From: Bavariicoccus seileri WCC 4188
GTDB lineage: Bacteria > Bacillota > Bacilli > Lactobacillales > Aerococcaceae
Assembly: GCF_000421665.1 (NCBI RefSeq)
Contig: NZ_ATXL01000010.1
Location: 1-56,009, forward strand
Direction of reading: 5' to 3'
Length of the DNA: 56,009 bases
The notes beneath the pieces were generated by a model. It searched no databases. It was not told the DNA's origin and saw only the letters and a program-made list of their open reading frames with translations. The position numbers were made by a program, and so were the translations under genes. Each line of letters begins with the position of its first letter. Within the stretch, counting starts at the first letter, position 1. This document shows positions 36,123 to 43,597 of this stretch, in pieces.

Positions 36123-36443
36123 TTAACGCAATCGGCCTAAATACCATCTTTTGACTGCAAATAGCACTATGACTAAAATTGCTGTTATGACATTCAAATA
36201 AAATCCCCAAGAATTTGGTAATAAATAGATGACTAATGCGGTGACCAAGAAATTTATACTATCGACTAGTAGATGTTTTTGATCACTATACTTGCTATTG
36301 CTAACCACCATTGCCCCTACGCCAACTACACCAATTAGAATCCAGACAATTAGCGGTAAGTCAGAATACTGAATAATTCCAAGTAAACTTGAAGCCCCCA
36401 TCACATACCCCAGTGCATTGATAGTGTAGTATCTATCCATCAT
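36123..36443 (-). CDS. Small four-helix membrane protein, unknown
   Basis: A 106-residue hydrophobic protein with four membrane segments (for example LPLIVWILIGVVGVGAMVV and FYLNVITAILVIVLFAV) and a basic end KRWYLGRLR. A GGGG site six bases before the tandem ATG at 36443/36440 supports translation. I do not recognise the family. It is 58 bases upstream of the S66 peptidase and may be co-transcribed. Confidence 0.7.
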   Translation of the reverse strand: MMDRYYTINALGYVMGASSLLGIIQYSDLPLIVWILIGVVGVGAMVVSNSKYSDQKHLLVDSINFLVTALVIYLLPNSWGFYLNVITAILVIVLFAVKRWYLGRLR

Positions 36444-36752
36444 TAATTACCCCTTTTATGAAATATTTTATAACATTTTTCATAACATGTTTCATTTCTA
36501 TTATTCACCAATTATCTTACTTTTCACGGACTATCTTATAGTTTAACATAATTTTAATTAGTATAATTTTTAATGGAAATGTGACTAGTCATGATTAGGC
36601 GTGACTGGTCATCGGTAACACGTGATAGATACGCTTCAACTCATCTGAATCACCCGATAAACTGCTGCGCACCCGGCTAATTGATCAAAAAGCTGCTAAT
36701 CTTATAACATGGCAATCATGATACTTTTATGGAGCAAGATGTCACACATGTT

Positions 36753-36804
36753 AAAAAACAGAACCCCTCTAGAATCCTTTCAAAACAAGGAACTAGAGGG
36801 GGTT
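36753..36804 (-). terminator. Terminator of the RsgA gene
   Basis: On the minus strand, aaccccctctag and ctagaggggtt arms are followed by ctgttttttaac, just after the GTPase stop. An 11-bp stem with a 20-base loop that itself can pair (cctttc/gaaagg-type). The remaining 36444-36750 interval shows no gene. Confidence 0.85.
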
Positions 36805-36809
36805 TTATG

Positions 36810-37748
36810 TTATCGTTTATTTGCTTCTTTTCGTTTCAAATAGGCAATTTCTTTTTCCATTTTTCGGTAACTTTTAAATAGCTCCTGGCTTAATTCACCA
36901 CTCGCTAAAGCCGCTTTAACCGCACAGCCTGGTTCACTATCATGTCTACAATCTGAAAAACGACACTGGTCCGCTAAATCATATATTTGTTGGTAATGCT
37001 CTCCAGCAGCTTTAGATGAGACAGTCGCCAAGCCTATCTCTCTCATACCGGGAGTATCAATGATCATCGAGCCATTGGCTAACATGAAAAGTTCGCGACT
37101 CGTTGTCGTATGCCGTCCTCTAGCATCTTGAGCACGAATTGTTTTTGTGTCTTGATGTGCTTCACCTAAAAAGTGATTCAGTAATGTTGACTTGCCTACA
37201 CCTGAAGAGCCAATAAAGGTAACCAGCTTTCCTGGAGAAAGATAGGCGCCAAACTTCTCCCATGGATCGCTCAATTGGTTGGTCGTGATGACTGGGATCC
37301 CAATAAATGTACTTTCTAAAATATCGCACAATTCTTCTATCTTAGAATCCGTGGTAAGATCTGTCTTGGTTAAGACAAAAACTGGTGTAGCTCCACTATC
37401 CCAGACTATTGTCGTATATCGCTCTAATCGAGCAATATTAAAGTCCTCGTTAGCACTCGTTGTGATGAAGACTGTGTCAATATTTGCAGCAATCCCCTGC
37501 TCATCTTGACGATTCCCAGAAACTTTGCGTTGTAAAAAACTAGTGCGCGGTAAAACCTCTTCGATTAAAAACTGATTCTTGTCATAGCTCTCACCAGTGA
37601 CTAAATCACCGACAATCGGATAATCGCTGAATTTGTCAACCGTATTACGGAATTTTCCAGAAACTCTTCCTAACGCTATAGTATTATCTGCCAATAAAAT
37701 TTTTGCCATATCTTTTGCTTGAAAAACAACGCGACCTGTTTGTTTCAT
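36810..37748 (-). CDS. rsgA: Ribosome small-subunit GTPase RsgA
   Basis: A 312-residue circularly permuted GTPase that helps 30S subunit maturation. The order is an OB-fold N-terminus, the G4 motif FVLTKTD, then G1 GSSGVGKSTLLNHFL, the switch region GRHTTTSRELF, G3 IIDTPGMREIG, and a C-terminal zinc segment CRFSDCRHDSEPGC. Length is near normal. It stands alone, not in the usual stk/rpe/thiN cluster, so it might be a second copy in this genome. Confidence 0.93.
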   Translation of the reverse strand: MKQTGRVVFQAKDMAKILLADNTIALGRVSGKFRNTVDKFSDYPIVGDLVTGESYDKNQFLIEEVLPRTSFLQRKVSGNRQDEQGIAANIDTVFITTSANEDFNIARLERYTTIVWDSGATPVFVLTKTDLTTDSKIEELCDILESTFIGIPVITTNQLSDPWEKFGAYLSPGKLVTFIGSSGVGKSTLLNHFLGEAHQDTKTIRAQDARGRHTTTSRELFMLANGSMIIDTPGMREIGLATVSSKAAGEHYQQIYDLADQCRFSDCRHDSEPGCAVKAALASGELSQELFKSYRKMEKEIAYLKRKEANKR

Positions 37749-37944
37749 TATTCATCCTCCTAAAATTCCGGAGGCCTCAGAAAGTAGAAACCTCCATATA
37801 CATCAATAAATTTGATTTTTTCATAAGACATCTTCCTTTCTGAATGAATTGAACTACAGGATCATAATAACATATTTCACTTAATTAATAGTTGCTTTTT
37901 TACCGCTTTGAACACTAAAATGAGCGGAAAATGAACGGCTCAAA

Positions 37945-38448
37945 TTATAAACGATTCAAGTTATCGATATCAAAATGATCTTTATCTGTTAAGTCATAAC
38001 CCGCGTGAAAAAGTAACTGAGCCTCTTTTGAAATACACGGAATCTCACGATTTTTATAGACGTGGGACGTAAACCACTCTTTTTGAAAGACATACTTGCC
38101 TCCAGTAGGATCTGCCTGTGTGATAGAACCATCTGGATTAAAGTCAATCGGATGGATGTCTAAATACCCATACTCCTCATGTTGGAGTTCCATCCTAGAA
38201 GGCATCCAGTCTACAACTACCACATAACCGATTTCTTTCAATTGTGTGATGACTTCATCCGTATACTCGGCATCAAAGTCAATATCAATGTCCCGATGCT
38301 CCCGATTTTGCTTGCCTGTTAACACATCGACACCCCAACCGCCATCTAGCCAATAAGGTATGCCCATATGTTCAAAAAAGTCGAGTATATAGAATAACGA
38401 TGCCTCTGATACTGTTTCCTTGCTAATTTTCAACTCTAGATCCTCCAT
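37945..38448 (-). CDS. Lincosamide nucleotidyltransferase-like protein (Lnu(A) family)
   Basis: A 167-residue nucleotidyltransferase with FYILDFFEHMGIPYWLDGGW and GVDVLTGKQNREHRDIDIDF, followed by WMPSRMELQHEEYGYLDIHP and ISKEAQLLFHAGYDL. From memory these blocks match Lnu(A)-type lincosamide nucleotidyltransferases nearly residue for residue, and the length is the same. Lnu enzymes adenylylate lincomycin and clindamycin. The GG...DIDID metal-binding core is intact. It follows a GNAT gene after nine bases, so the two form an operon. Whether it is an active resistance gene or a chromosomal ancestor cannot be told here. Confidence 0.85.
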   Translation of the reverse strand: MEDLELKISKETVSEASLFYILDFFEHMGIPYWLDGGWGVDVLTGKQNREHRDIDIDFDAEYTDEVITQLKEIGYVVVVDWMPSRMELQHEEYGYLDIHPIDFNPDGSITQADPTGGKYVFQKEWFTSHVYKNREIPCISKEAQLLFHAGYDLTDKDHFDIDNLNRL

Positions 38449-38457
38449 TATAAAAGA

Positions 38458-38928
38458 TTACTCAGCGATAATTAGGTTGTAAATGAACTGTTCACCAAGT
38501 TTTCCGACGATGGTATGCGCTTGCTTCACAAATCCTGCTTTTTCGTACAATTTTTGTGCTGGTATATTCTTTCTATTAACACCTAGAACTATTTCGGTCA
38601 CACTTGGAAAATTGTTTTTGACATATGAGGGCAATAGATTTAGGGCTTCTAGAGCATACCCTTTCCGGCCGTATCTATCGTCTGTCGAGAAACTTCTGAG
38701 AAGTAGACTATCTGAGTTCGTCGTATATCTGAATTTGTCTGGTCCACTGTCCAATACAAAGAAAGTCGGGACAGTCCCTTCGCTAGTGACAGCCAAAAGT
38801 GAGTGATACTTGCTATTGCCTTTTGAGATTGCGATAGCATGCTGAGGTAGCCCGGTGTAAGTTGTATCTTGTAACTGATAGTCTTTGATTTGCCTTTCAT
38901 ATCCTTCACTGTATTCGATAATTTTCAA
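38458..38928 (-). CDS. GNAT acetyltransferase upstream of the Lnu-like gene
   Basis: A TTG start at 38928 is preferred, because GGAGGG lies six bases upstream and the ATG at 38943 is part of that ribosome site. The product of about 156 residues shows the GNAT signature RYGRKGYALEALNLLPSYVK and AQKLYEKAGFVKQAHTIVG. It is translationally close to the lincosamide nucleotidyltransferase-like gene, which may mean co-selection. Substrate unknown. Confidence 0.82.
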   Translation of the reverse strand: MKIIEYSEGYERQIKDYQLQDTTYTGLPQHAIAISKGNSKYHSLLAVTSEGTVPTFFVLDSGPDKFRYTTNSDSLLLRSFSTDDRYGRKGYALEALNLLPSYVKNNFPSVTEIVLGVNRKNIPAQKLYEKAGFVKQAHTIVGKLGEQFIYNLIIAE

Positions 38929-39012
38929 AACGAATCCCTCCATTGGGGTTAATTCTTATTGGAATTGTGTACACTCATAAAACTTCATTGTTATGCTAAA
39001 AACAAGCTTCAA

Positions 39013-39435
39013 TTAGTCTCCAATGTCGTCTAAGAGTTGTAGTTGCATAAGCCATTTTACCATGCAGCCATTTTGAAAAAACTCTAGTAGCGTTCCCTCA
39101 GAAAATCGATCTGCCCTGATCACACCCATTATTAGTGCAAGAATAGCTTGAGCATTTAAATCAGATACATCAGCCGTTATCATACTCTCAGAACGCCAGT
39201 CGATATTGTTCTCATTGAGAATATTTTGGTAGTAATTCAATTTTAAATCGTTGTTTTCGTTTTCAAACTGGTAAAAATCGTGTACAAAATTATAGATGAT
39301 TGCCGAATAATCAACATAAGGCATATGAATAGGACGTTCAGAAGAACCATCATTCTCCGTATCGACCACCCATTTTCCAAAATGATTCCCTTCTAACTTT
39401 GGTATATAGTTGGTTAATATCTCAAATTGAGTCAT
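39013..39435 (-). CDS. Hypothetical protein, possibly DUF6508
   Basis: A 140-residue soluble acidic protein starting MTQFEILTNYIPKLEGNHFG after an AAGGAGG site. The conserved-looking opening (NYIPKLEGNHFGKWV), a central YVDYSAIIYNFVHDFY and a helical C-terminus recall DUF6508 proteins, but I am not certain. No catalytic motif is visible. It lies 63 bases from the phosphotransferase gene upstream and may share its transcript. Confidence 0.65.
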   Translation of the reverse strand: MTQFEILTNYIPKLEGNHFGKWVVDTENDGSSERPIHMPYVDYSAIIYNFVHDFYQFENENNDLKLNYYQNILNENNIDWRSESMITADVSDLNAQAILALIMGVIRADRFSEGTLLEFFQNGCMVKWLMQLQLLDDIGD

Positions 39436-39498
39436 CTTTATCCTCCTTAGTCATATGTCTCAGTAGCATAACTGAAAAAATAGTTGCTAACTATCCTG

Positions 39499-40347
39499 TT
39501 ACTCGTTACCTACAAAAAACTGTTGGACATCCTCAATCATTTGAAGTCCTGTTTGTTCAAATTTTTTATCATCAAATACCATCGTATATTTTAAAATACC
39601 CAAACCCGTATAAAACACCAATGCGGATTCTAACAACTTTGAAATGGTAGGATAGTCGACGTACTTATAGTACTCTTTCAAGAAGAAACGAGTTTGTTCA
39701 GGGTTAGACTGTAAATCCGTATAGAAAAACTTAATAAAGTCCAAATAATAGATATCCTTTTTGCTTCTTTCAAAATCGATCAAAATCATCTTTCCGTCAT
39801 GATACTTGAGATTTCTAAGTCCAAAATCTCCATGGATAGTTGCTTTTCTATACTGGCTATATTCGCTATCGATAGTCCCTCTATACACTGCAATTGTATC
39901 CCATATGGCACTTAGTTCAGCATAATTCTGGCGTCCCAGTAACCCTTGTAGAGTTTCTTGTATTCTGTGGCTCACTTCATGCTTTACTGATATTTCGTTT
40001 TCTAACGTTTTCTGATGAAAATGTGCAATCAATTTTGCAATATCACTCAACATCTTTCCCTCTGCTAACATTTTAACATCAACATCTGTTAACTCGTAAT
40101 CGGTCAGAATAAGCAACAGGTAGTTTTCATATGCCAAATGATCAACATATCTCTCTTTATCGGCTTTCAAAATGTTTAGTTCAGTATGAAATTTATCCAA
40201 GTTCTTTTCGTTAAATACTTTGACAAAGACATCCTTTTGGTATTTAGTGCTATAGCCAGTGTAATGGTGATTGTTTGATTCATGATTGATGCTTTTGAAC
40301 TTTCCCACTAATAAAGTGTTAACGACCTGTTCTAAATTTTGGTTCAA
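39499..40347 (-). CDS. APH/choline-kinase-fold phosphotransferase
   Basis: A TTG at 40347, six bases after GAGGAG, is the likely start (GTG 40365 is possible); about 282 residues. The kinase-fold motifs are ATIHGDFGLRNLKYHDGKMI (HGDxxxxN) and LIDFERSKKDIYYLDFIKF. It belongs to the broad aminoglycoside-phosphotransferase / homoserine-kinase-type superfamily; the substrate is unknown and it lacks the ending typical of true APH(3') enzymes. Confidence 0.8.
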   Translation of the reverse strand: MNQNLEQVVNTLLVGKFKSINHESNNHHYTGYSTKYQKDVFVKVFNEKNLDKFHTELNILKADKERYVDHLAYENYLLLILTDYELTDVDVKMLAEGKMLSDIAKLIAHFHQKTLENEISVKHEVSHRIQETLQGLLGRQNYAELSAIWDTIAVYRGTIDSEYSQYRKATIHGDFGLRNLKYHDGKMILIDFERSKKDIYYLDFIKFFYTDLQSNPEQTRFFLKEYYKYVDYPTISKLLESALVFYTGLGILKYTMVFDDKKFEQTGLQMIEDVQQFFVGNE

Positions 40348-40572
40348 ACTACCACTCCTCAACACTATTAAGTTCTAAAACCTTGCACTCTGTTATATTG
40401 TACCCTAATTCATTTTGCACTAAGACTACACTCTCATTCATTATACTCTATACTTACTGTTCTTATTACTATAATATGCCATACCGTTGTCAAGTTTTCT
40501 ATTTTATAATGTGTCTGAGGTGATCGCTTTTCAAATGAACAGTTTTTTTGAAATAGTGTATATTTTTACTAA

Positions 40573-40605
40573 ATAGAAAAAAAGGAAACGCCGGAGCGTT
40601 TCCTT
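40573..40605 (-). terminator. Terminator of the MerR regulator gene
   Basis: A perfect 10-bp stem aaggaaacgc/gcgtttcctt with a 4-base loop is followed on the minus strand by tttttctat. Confidence 0.9.
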
Positions 40606-40645
40606 GAGCATTTTAACTGTAACAACACTATTTGACGTAAAACTA

Positions 40646-41410
40646 TTACTTCTTCATTCCTGTATAGATCTGGATCGCATCTCGTAGAAATGCAGCAGTC
40701 CCAGGTTGTTCTTTATCGTAGTAGACTGTGAATCTTTCATCATCAACATACAGTTGAGCAAGTCCAGCATGTGCCTCTTTACTGTACTCGTTCCAATAAA
40801 AAGCTAACCATTGTTTATGCAAGTCAGCTGCCTTTTGCGCAAGGTCACTCGCTGGATCACCAGTTTGAAAAGCCTTCGCTAATGTTTCTGTTAACTGTTC
40901 TGAGAGTTTTGTCACAGCATCATTTTCTTCCTGAGTCATATTCATTATCTTCTCATTCGATTTTTCAACAGTCTCAGTGCCATATTTTTCGCGTATTTCT
41001 TTCCCATATTTTTTCTCATTCTTCACTACCATGGCTTTCTTGAACCCTTTAAATTTTTCCTTATCTGACATAGTAATATTTCCCTCCCTTGAGTTGATTG
41101 TTTGAGTTACATTTGCTATCAGTAGATCTAGCTGTTCTCTTTTTTTAAGGAGGTTTTTACGATGGTCTTTGAGTGCGACTAGCCCATCAAAATCAGGTGC
41201 AGCTATTAGTTTCTCGATACTACTTAAACTAATACCAAGCTCTCTGTAAAACAAGATTTGCTGTAATTTATCTACCTCTGCTTGACCATACAACCGATAG
41301 CCTGATGAATTGATTCTTGCCGGCTTAAGAATTCCAATTTCATCATAATATCTCAAGGTTCTTCCACTAACACCTGCTAGCCTTCCGAGCTTTTGCACTG
41401 TATATTCCAT
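40646..41410 (-). CDS. MerR-family regulator with TipAS drug-binding domain
   Basis: The start is ATG 41410 (MEYTVQKLGRLAGVSGRTLR), which has a perfect AAGGAGGTGATC site; the 10-codon extension lies over the promoter. The 254-residue protein has an N-terminal MerR helix-turn-helix (YYDEIGILKPARINSSGYRL), a dimerisation coiled coil, and a C-terminal TipAS domain (QEENDAVTKLSEQLTETLAK, DLHKQWLAFYWNEYSKEAHA). TipAS regulators bind thiopeptide or albicidin-type antibiotics and activate a 19-bp spaced promoter, often their own. Here such a promoter overlaps the gene start. Confidence 0.92.
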   Translation of the reverse strand: MEYTVQKLGRLAGVSGRTLRYYDEIGILKPARINSSGYRLYGQAEVDKLQQILFYRELGISLSSIEKLIAAPDFDGLVALKDHRKNLLKKREQLDLLIANVTQTINSREGNITMSDKEKFKGFKKAMVVKNEKKYGKEIREKYGTETVEKSNEKIMNMTQEENDAVTKLSEQLTETLAKAFQTGDPASDLAQKAADLHKQWLAFYWNEYSKEAHAGLAQLYVDDERFTVYYDKEQPGTAAFLRDAIQIYTGMKK

Positions 41411-41431
41411 CAGATCACCTCCTTGTAAACC

Positions 41432-41462
41432 ATCGTACACCTTTACGTAACGTCAAGGTCAA
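41432..41462 (-). promoter_or_regulatory. MerR-type promoter with 19-bp spacer and dyad operator
   Basis: On the minus strand TTGACC (41457-41462) and TACGAT (41432-41437) are separated by 19 bases. A near-perfect 21-bp palindrome, acctttacgtaacgtcaaggt (41439-41459) with only two mismatched pairs, fills the spacer. This is the classic architecture of MerR-activated promoters and predicts that the adjacent regulator activates its own gene. Confidence 0.88.
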
Positions 41463-41505
41463 GCGTATTGAGTATTTTTTCTTGAGTTTAACACTTTATA
41501 TAGTT

Positions 41506-41558
41506 GAAACCCCTCAAAAACCTTGGTATTAAAAGATTTTTGGGAGGTTTCTTTTTTT
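41506..41558 (+). terminator. Plus-strand hairpin terminator without a plus-strand gene
   Basis: Arms gaaaccctcaaaaa-like and tttttgggaggtttc form a stem followed on the plus strand by seven Ts. It lies between the divergent end of the DHFR-like gene and the MerR promoter. No plus-strand gene precedes it. Confidence 0.6.
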
Positions 41559-41618
41559 GAATTGTATATCTACCGATTATTTTGTGTCACATCTACTATT
41601 ATAGGAAAAGGTAACAAG

Positions 41619-42131
41619 TTATATTTTGCTATAGATTAATTCTGCGAATTGTCCATATTTCTTAACTTCCTCCAGGTTAAAACGCTTTAAGGTTTCCTTT
41701 TGAGAAAATAATGGTACACCATTCCCCAACAATACTGGCGCAATTTGTATTGTTATATTGTCTACCATATCATTATCTAGTAACGGGGCTAGTACTGTAT
41801 TCCCTCCAATAATCCAGACATTCTGGTTTGTGTCTAATTCTTTGATAAAGTCTATGATATCACCACTAACAGGTATAAAACCCTCAACTGGTAACCTTTC
41901 GTCATGAGTAAAGACATAGTTTTGAGTGGTTGGATAAAAACTCTCTATATTTTCTAAGTGCTTTATTTCATCAAATGTCTTTTTACCCATGATCGTAATA
42001 GTCATCTTTTTATAGAAAGCTTCATAATCTGTTTCCTCAGTCGTACCAGTTTGATAAAGCCAATCCATGTTGTGGTTCTTATCTGCCAGATAGCCATCCA
42101 TTGTGACACATCCATAGAAATAAATACTCAT
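41619..42131 (-). CDS. Dihydrofolate-reductase-like protein (RibD C-terminal type)
   Basis: A 170-residue protein of the YyaP/YwjB group. It starts MSIYFYGCVTMDGYLADKNH and has GKKTFDEI, the glycine-rich NVWIIGGNTVLAPLL and QIAPVLLGNGVPLF. It should bind NADPH and reduce a pterin- or pyrimidine-like substrate, but the substrate in this group is unknown. Monocistronic; the 42132-42415 interval after it holds nothing I recognise. Confidence 0.88.
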   Translation of the reverse strand: MSIYFYGCVTMDGYLADKNHNMDWLYQTGTTEETDYEAFYKKMTITIMGKKTFDEIKHLENIESFYPTTQNYVFTHDERLPVEGFIPVSGDIIDFIKELDTNQNVWIIGGNTVLAPLLDNDMVDNITIQIAPVLLGNGVPLFSQKETLKRFNLEEVKKYGQFAELIYSKI

Positions 42132-42415
42132 TATGTCTCCCCTCTCTTATCCTCATCGTCACTTTCAAATCAAAATTCGAACCTTTTATAAAATAGATCT
42201 TACTTTCTACTATAAAAGAATTGATTCATTTGATACACCCTCATCACAAATTCCGTTTTTTAGGATCATCACTATTACATCTTTATCGTTTTAATCCTGC
42301 TCCTTAGACTTATCTTCGAACTCAGTTTCTGCATGAAGTTTTTATGCTTATCTTTTTATACTAACTTTCAACGTTTTATTAGATGGATCTCGGTTATATA
42401 ATATTTTGAGTTTGT

Positions 42416-42610
42416 CTAATCATCTAGCTTAAACAATTCCTCTACAGTAGTATTTAACACTTTTGCGAGTTTCATAGCTAATTCTAGTGAAGGATTATAT
42501 TTATCATTCTCCACTGCAATGATAGTTTGTCTCGTTACATTCAATTCTTTGGCTAAGTCCTCTTGACGTAATCCCAGACCTGCACGTAATTTTTTTATAT
42601 TATTTTTCAT
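42416..42610 (-). CDS. Small XRE-family regulator
   Basis: A 64-residue helix-turn-helix protein (KLRAGLGLRQEDLAKELNVT, then RQTIIAVENDKYNPSLELAM). It overlaps the preceding membrane-protein gene by 11 bases. Such XRE/small-membrane-protein pairs are common in Firmicutes and are autoregulated; the two identical-type operators upstream fit this. Confidence 0.93.
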   Translation of the reverse strand: MKNNIKKLRAGLGLRQEDLAKELNVTRQTIIAVENDKYNPSLELAMKLAKVLNTTVEELFKLDD

Positions 42611-42824
42611 TCTTACTCATCTTTCGTTTCAGATATAATTGACACCCAATATAAATTATATTTTGTGTAATGAGTAGTATAAATGCAGGGTTCTCATTAA
42701 AACTCCCTTTTATTATAAAATCATACGCAATCCATATAAATAGAAAAACAACAGTGTAAACCCATGCTAGTTTAATAGCATTTAAGGAGATCGTCATTTC
42801 CATTTCATCCATTTTTCTCATCAT
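42600..42824 (-). CDS. Small membrane protein paired with the XRE regulator
   Basis: The start is ATG 42824 (MMRKMDEMEMTISLNAIKLA), six bases after AGGAGG; 74 residues with two membrane segments (AWVYTVVFLFIWIAYDFII and FILLITQNIIYIGCQLYL). It overlaps the regulator gene by 11 bases, so the two are translationally coupled. Role unknown; possibly a sensor or anti-repressor of the regulator. Confidence 0.8.
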   Translation of the reverse strand: MMRKMDEMEMTISLNAIKLAWVYTVVFLFIWIAYDFIIKGSFNENPAFILLITQNIIYIGCQLYLKRKMSKNEK

Positions 42825-42840
42825 TAAACTCCTCCTAAAA

Positions 42841-42902
42841 TGTAAACCACTCTTTACATGAAGTATAATATACAACCTTCTAATTGTAAAGAGTATTTTA
42901 CA
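42841..42902 (-). promoter_or_regulatory. Promoter with twin TGTAAA-N6-TTTACA operators
   Basis: Two inverted repeats of identical form, TGTAAA-N6-TTTACA, lie at 42841-42858 and 42885-42902, centred 44 bases apart. The upstream copy supplies the -35 box TTTACA (42885-42890), and the -10 TATACT (42862-42867) lies 17 bases on; the downstream copy covers the transcription start region. This is a convincing autoregulatory site for the XRE protein encoded downstream. Confidence 0.85.
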
Positions 42903-43180
42903 TTTGTGTGGGGAAGAACTTCTAGAGTCTTAGATGTTATTGCCCAAGTGACCATATTCAACTATTTCTAAGTTTTCAACAATAATTCGATTCATTATCC
43001 AAGTATACATAAGGCTATTCAAATCCTTTAAAATGAAATCTAGGAATACAGCAATAAGCTTGAGGCCTAGAGAACTAGAGCCTACACACTTAAATTTCTA
43101 TAGAATTAAATATATGGTTGTATAATATTCCATAAGTATTCATTATTCTATTAAGTATTTAATCCCACTCTGCTAGGCTT

Positions 43181-43237
43181 ATCCTTTCTACCCCAAATAG
43201 GTATGTTTGGGGCAGAAAAGCATTACGAAGTGGTAGA
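43181..43237 (+). repeat. Dispersed repeat copy A, near the end of the helicase-nuclease gene
   Basis: The segment atcctttctaccccaaatag through cattacgaagtggtaga resembles copy B at 47898-47974 in the same orientation. Its core ccccaaa/tttgggg forms a hairpin. The 3' part, gaaaagcattacga.gt.gtaga, is shared base for base except two positions. Short AT repeats follow at 43444-43466. The rest of 42903-43597 has no gene I trust. Confidence 0.65.
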
Positions 43238-43597
43238 TTTTTGCTAGAATACATGCCTATTATTTGAAGTAAAAACACAATTCTTGTCTGCTTTATCAAT
43301 AATTTCAGCAAGTTTATAAAGCAATGTTTCCTCGCTGATTCATTTCCCTTTTCCACTGCAACATATGGGTGAAGTGTTCCTAAAACACACTTCATTTCAT
43401 TAAAAGATAATAGCTTTGTCGCAAACTCCCAACCTACAACCATTAAATATATATATATATTTAATGTTTAGCGAATCCCCGGTGCTGAGATATTATTTGT
43501 AGAAATCAATGAATCTATAGTTAAATTTAACTCACTGCCTTATACTACTTTTATTTCAGCCTTTAAATTATCTTTAGTTTTACAGGCTCTTATTACA

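Noticed and set aside
43159-43443. 94-codon minus-strand open frame (MVVGWEFATKLLSF...) next to the helicase-nuclease gene
   Set aside because: No convincing ribosome site, no recognisable motif, and half of it lies in a repeat whose partner copy does not preserve the frame.
43444-43466. Short AT dinucleotide run
   Set aside because: Too short and simple to assign a role.
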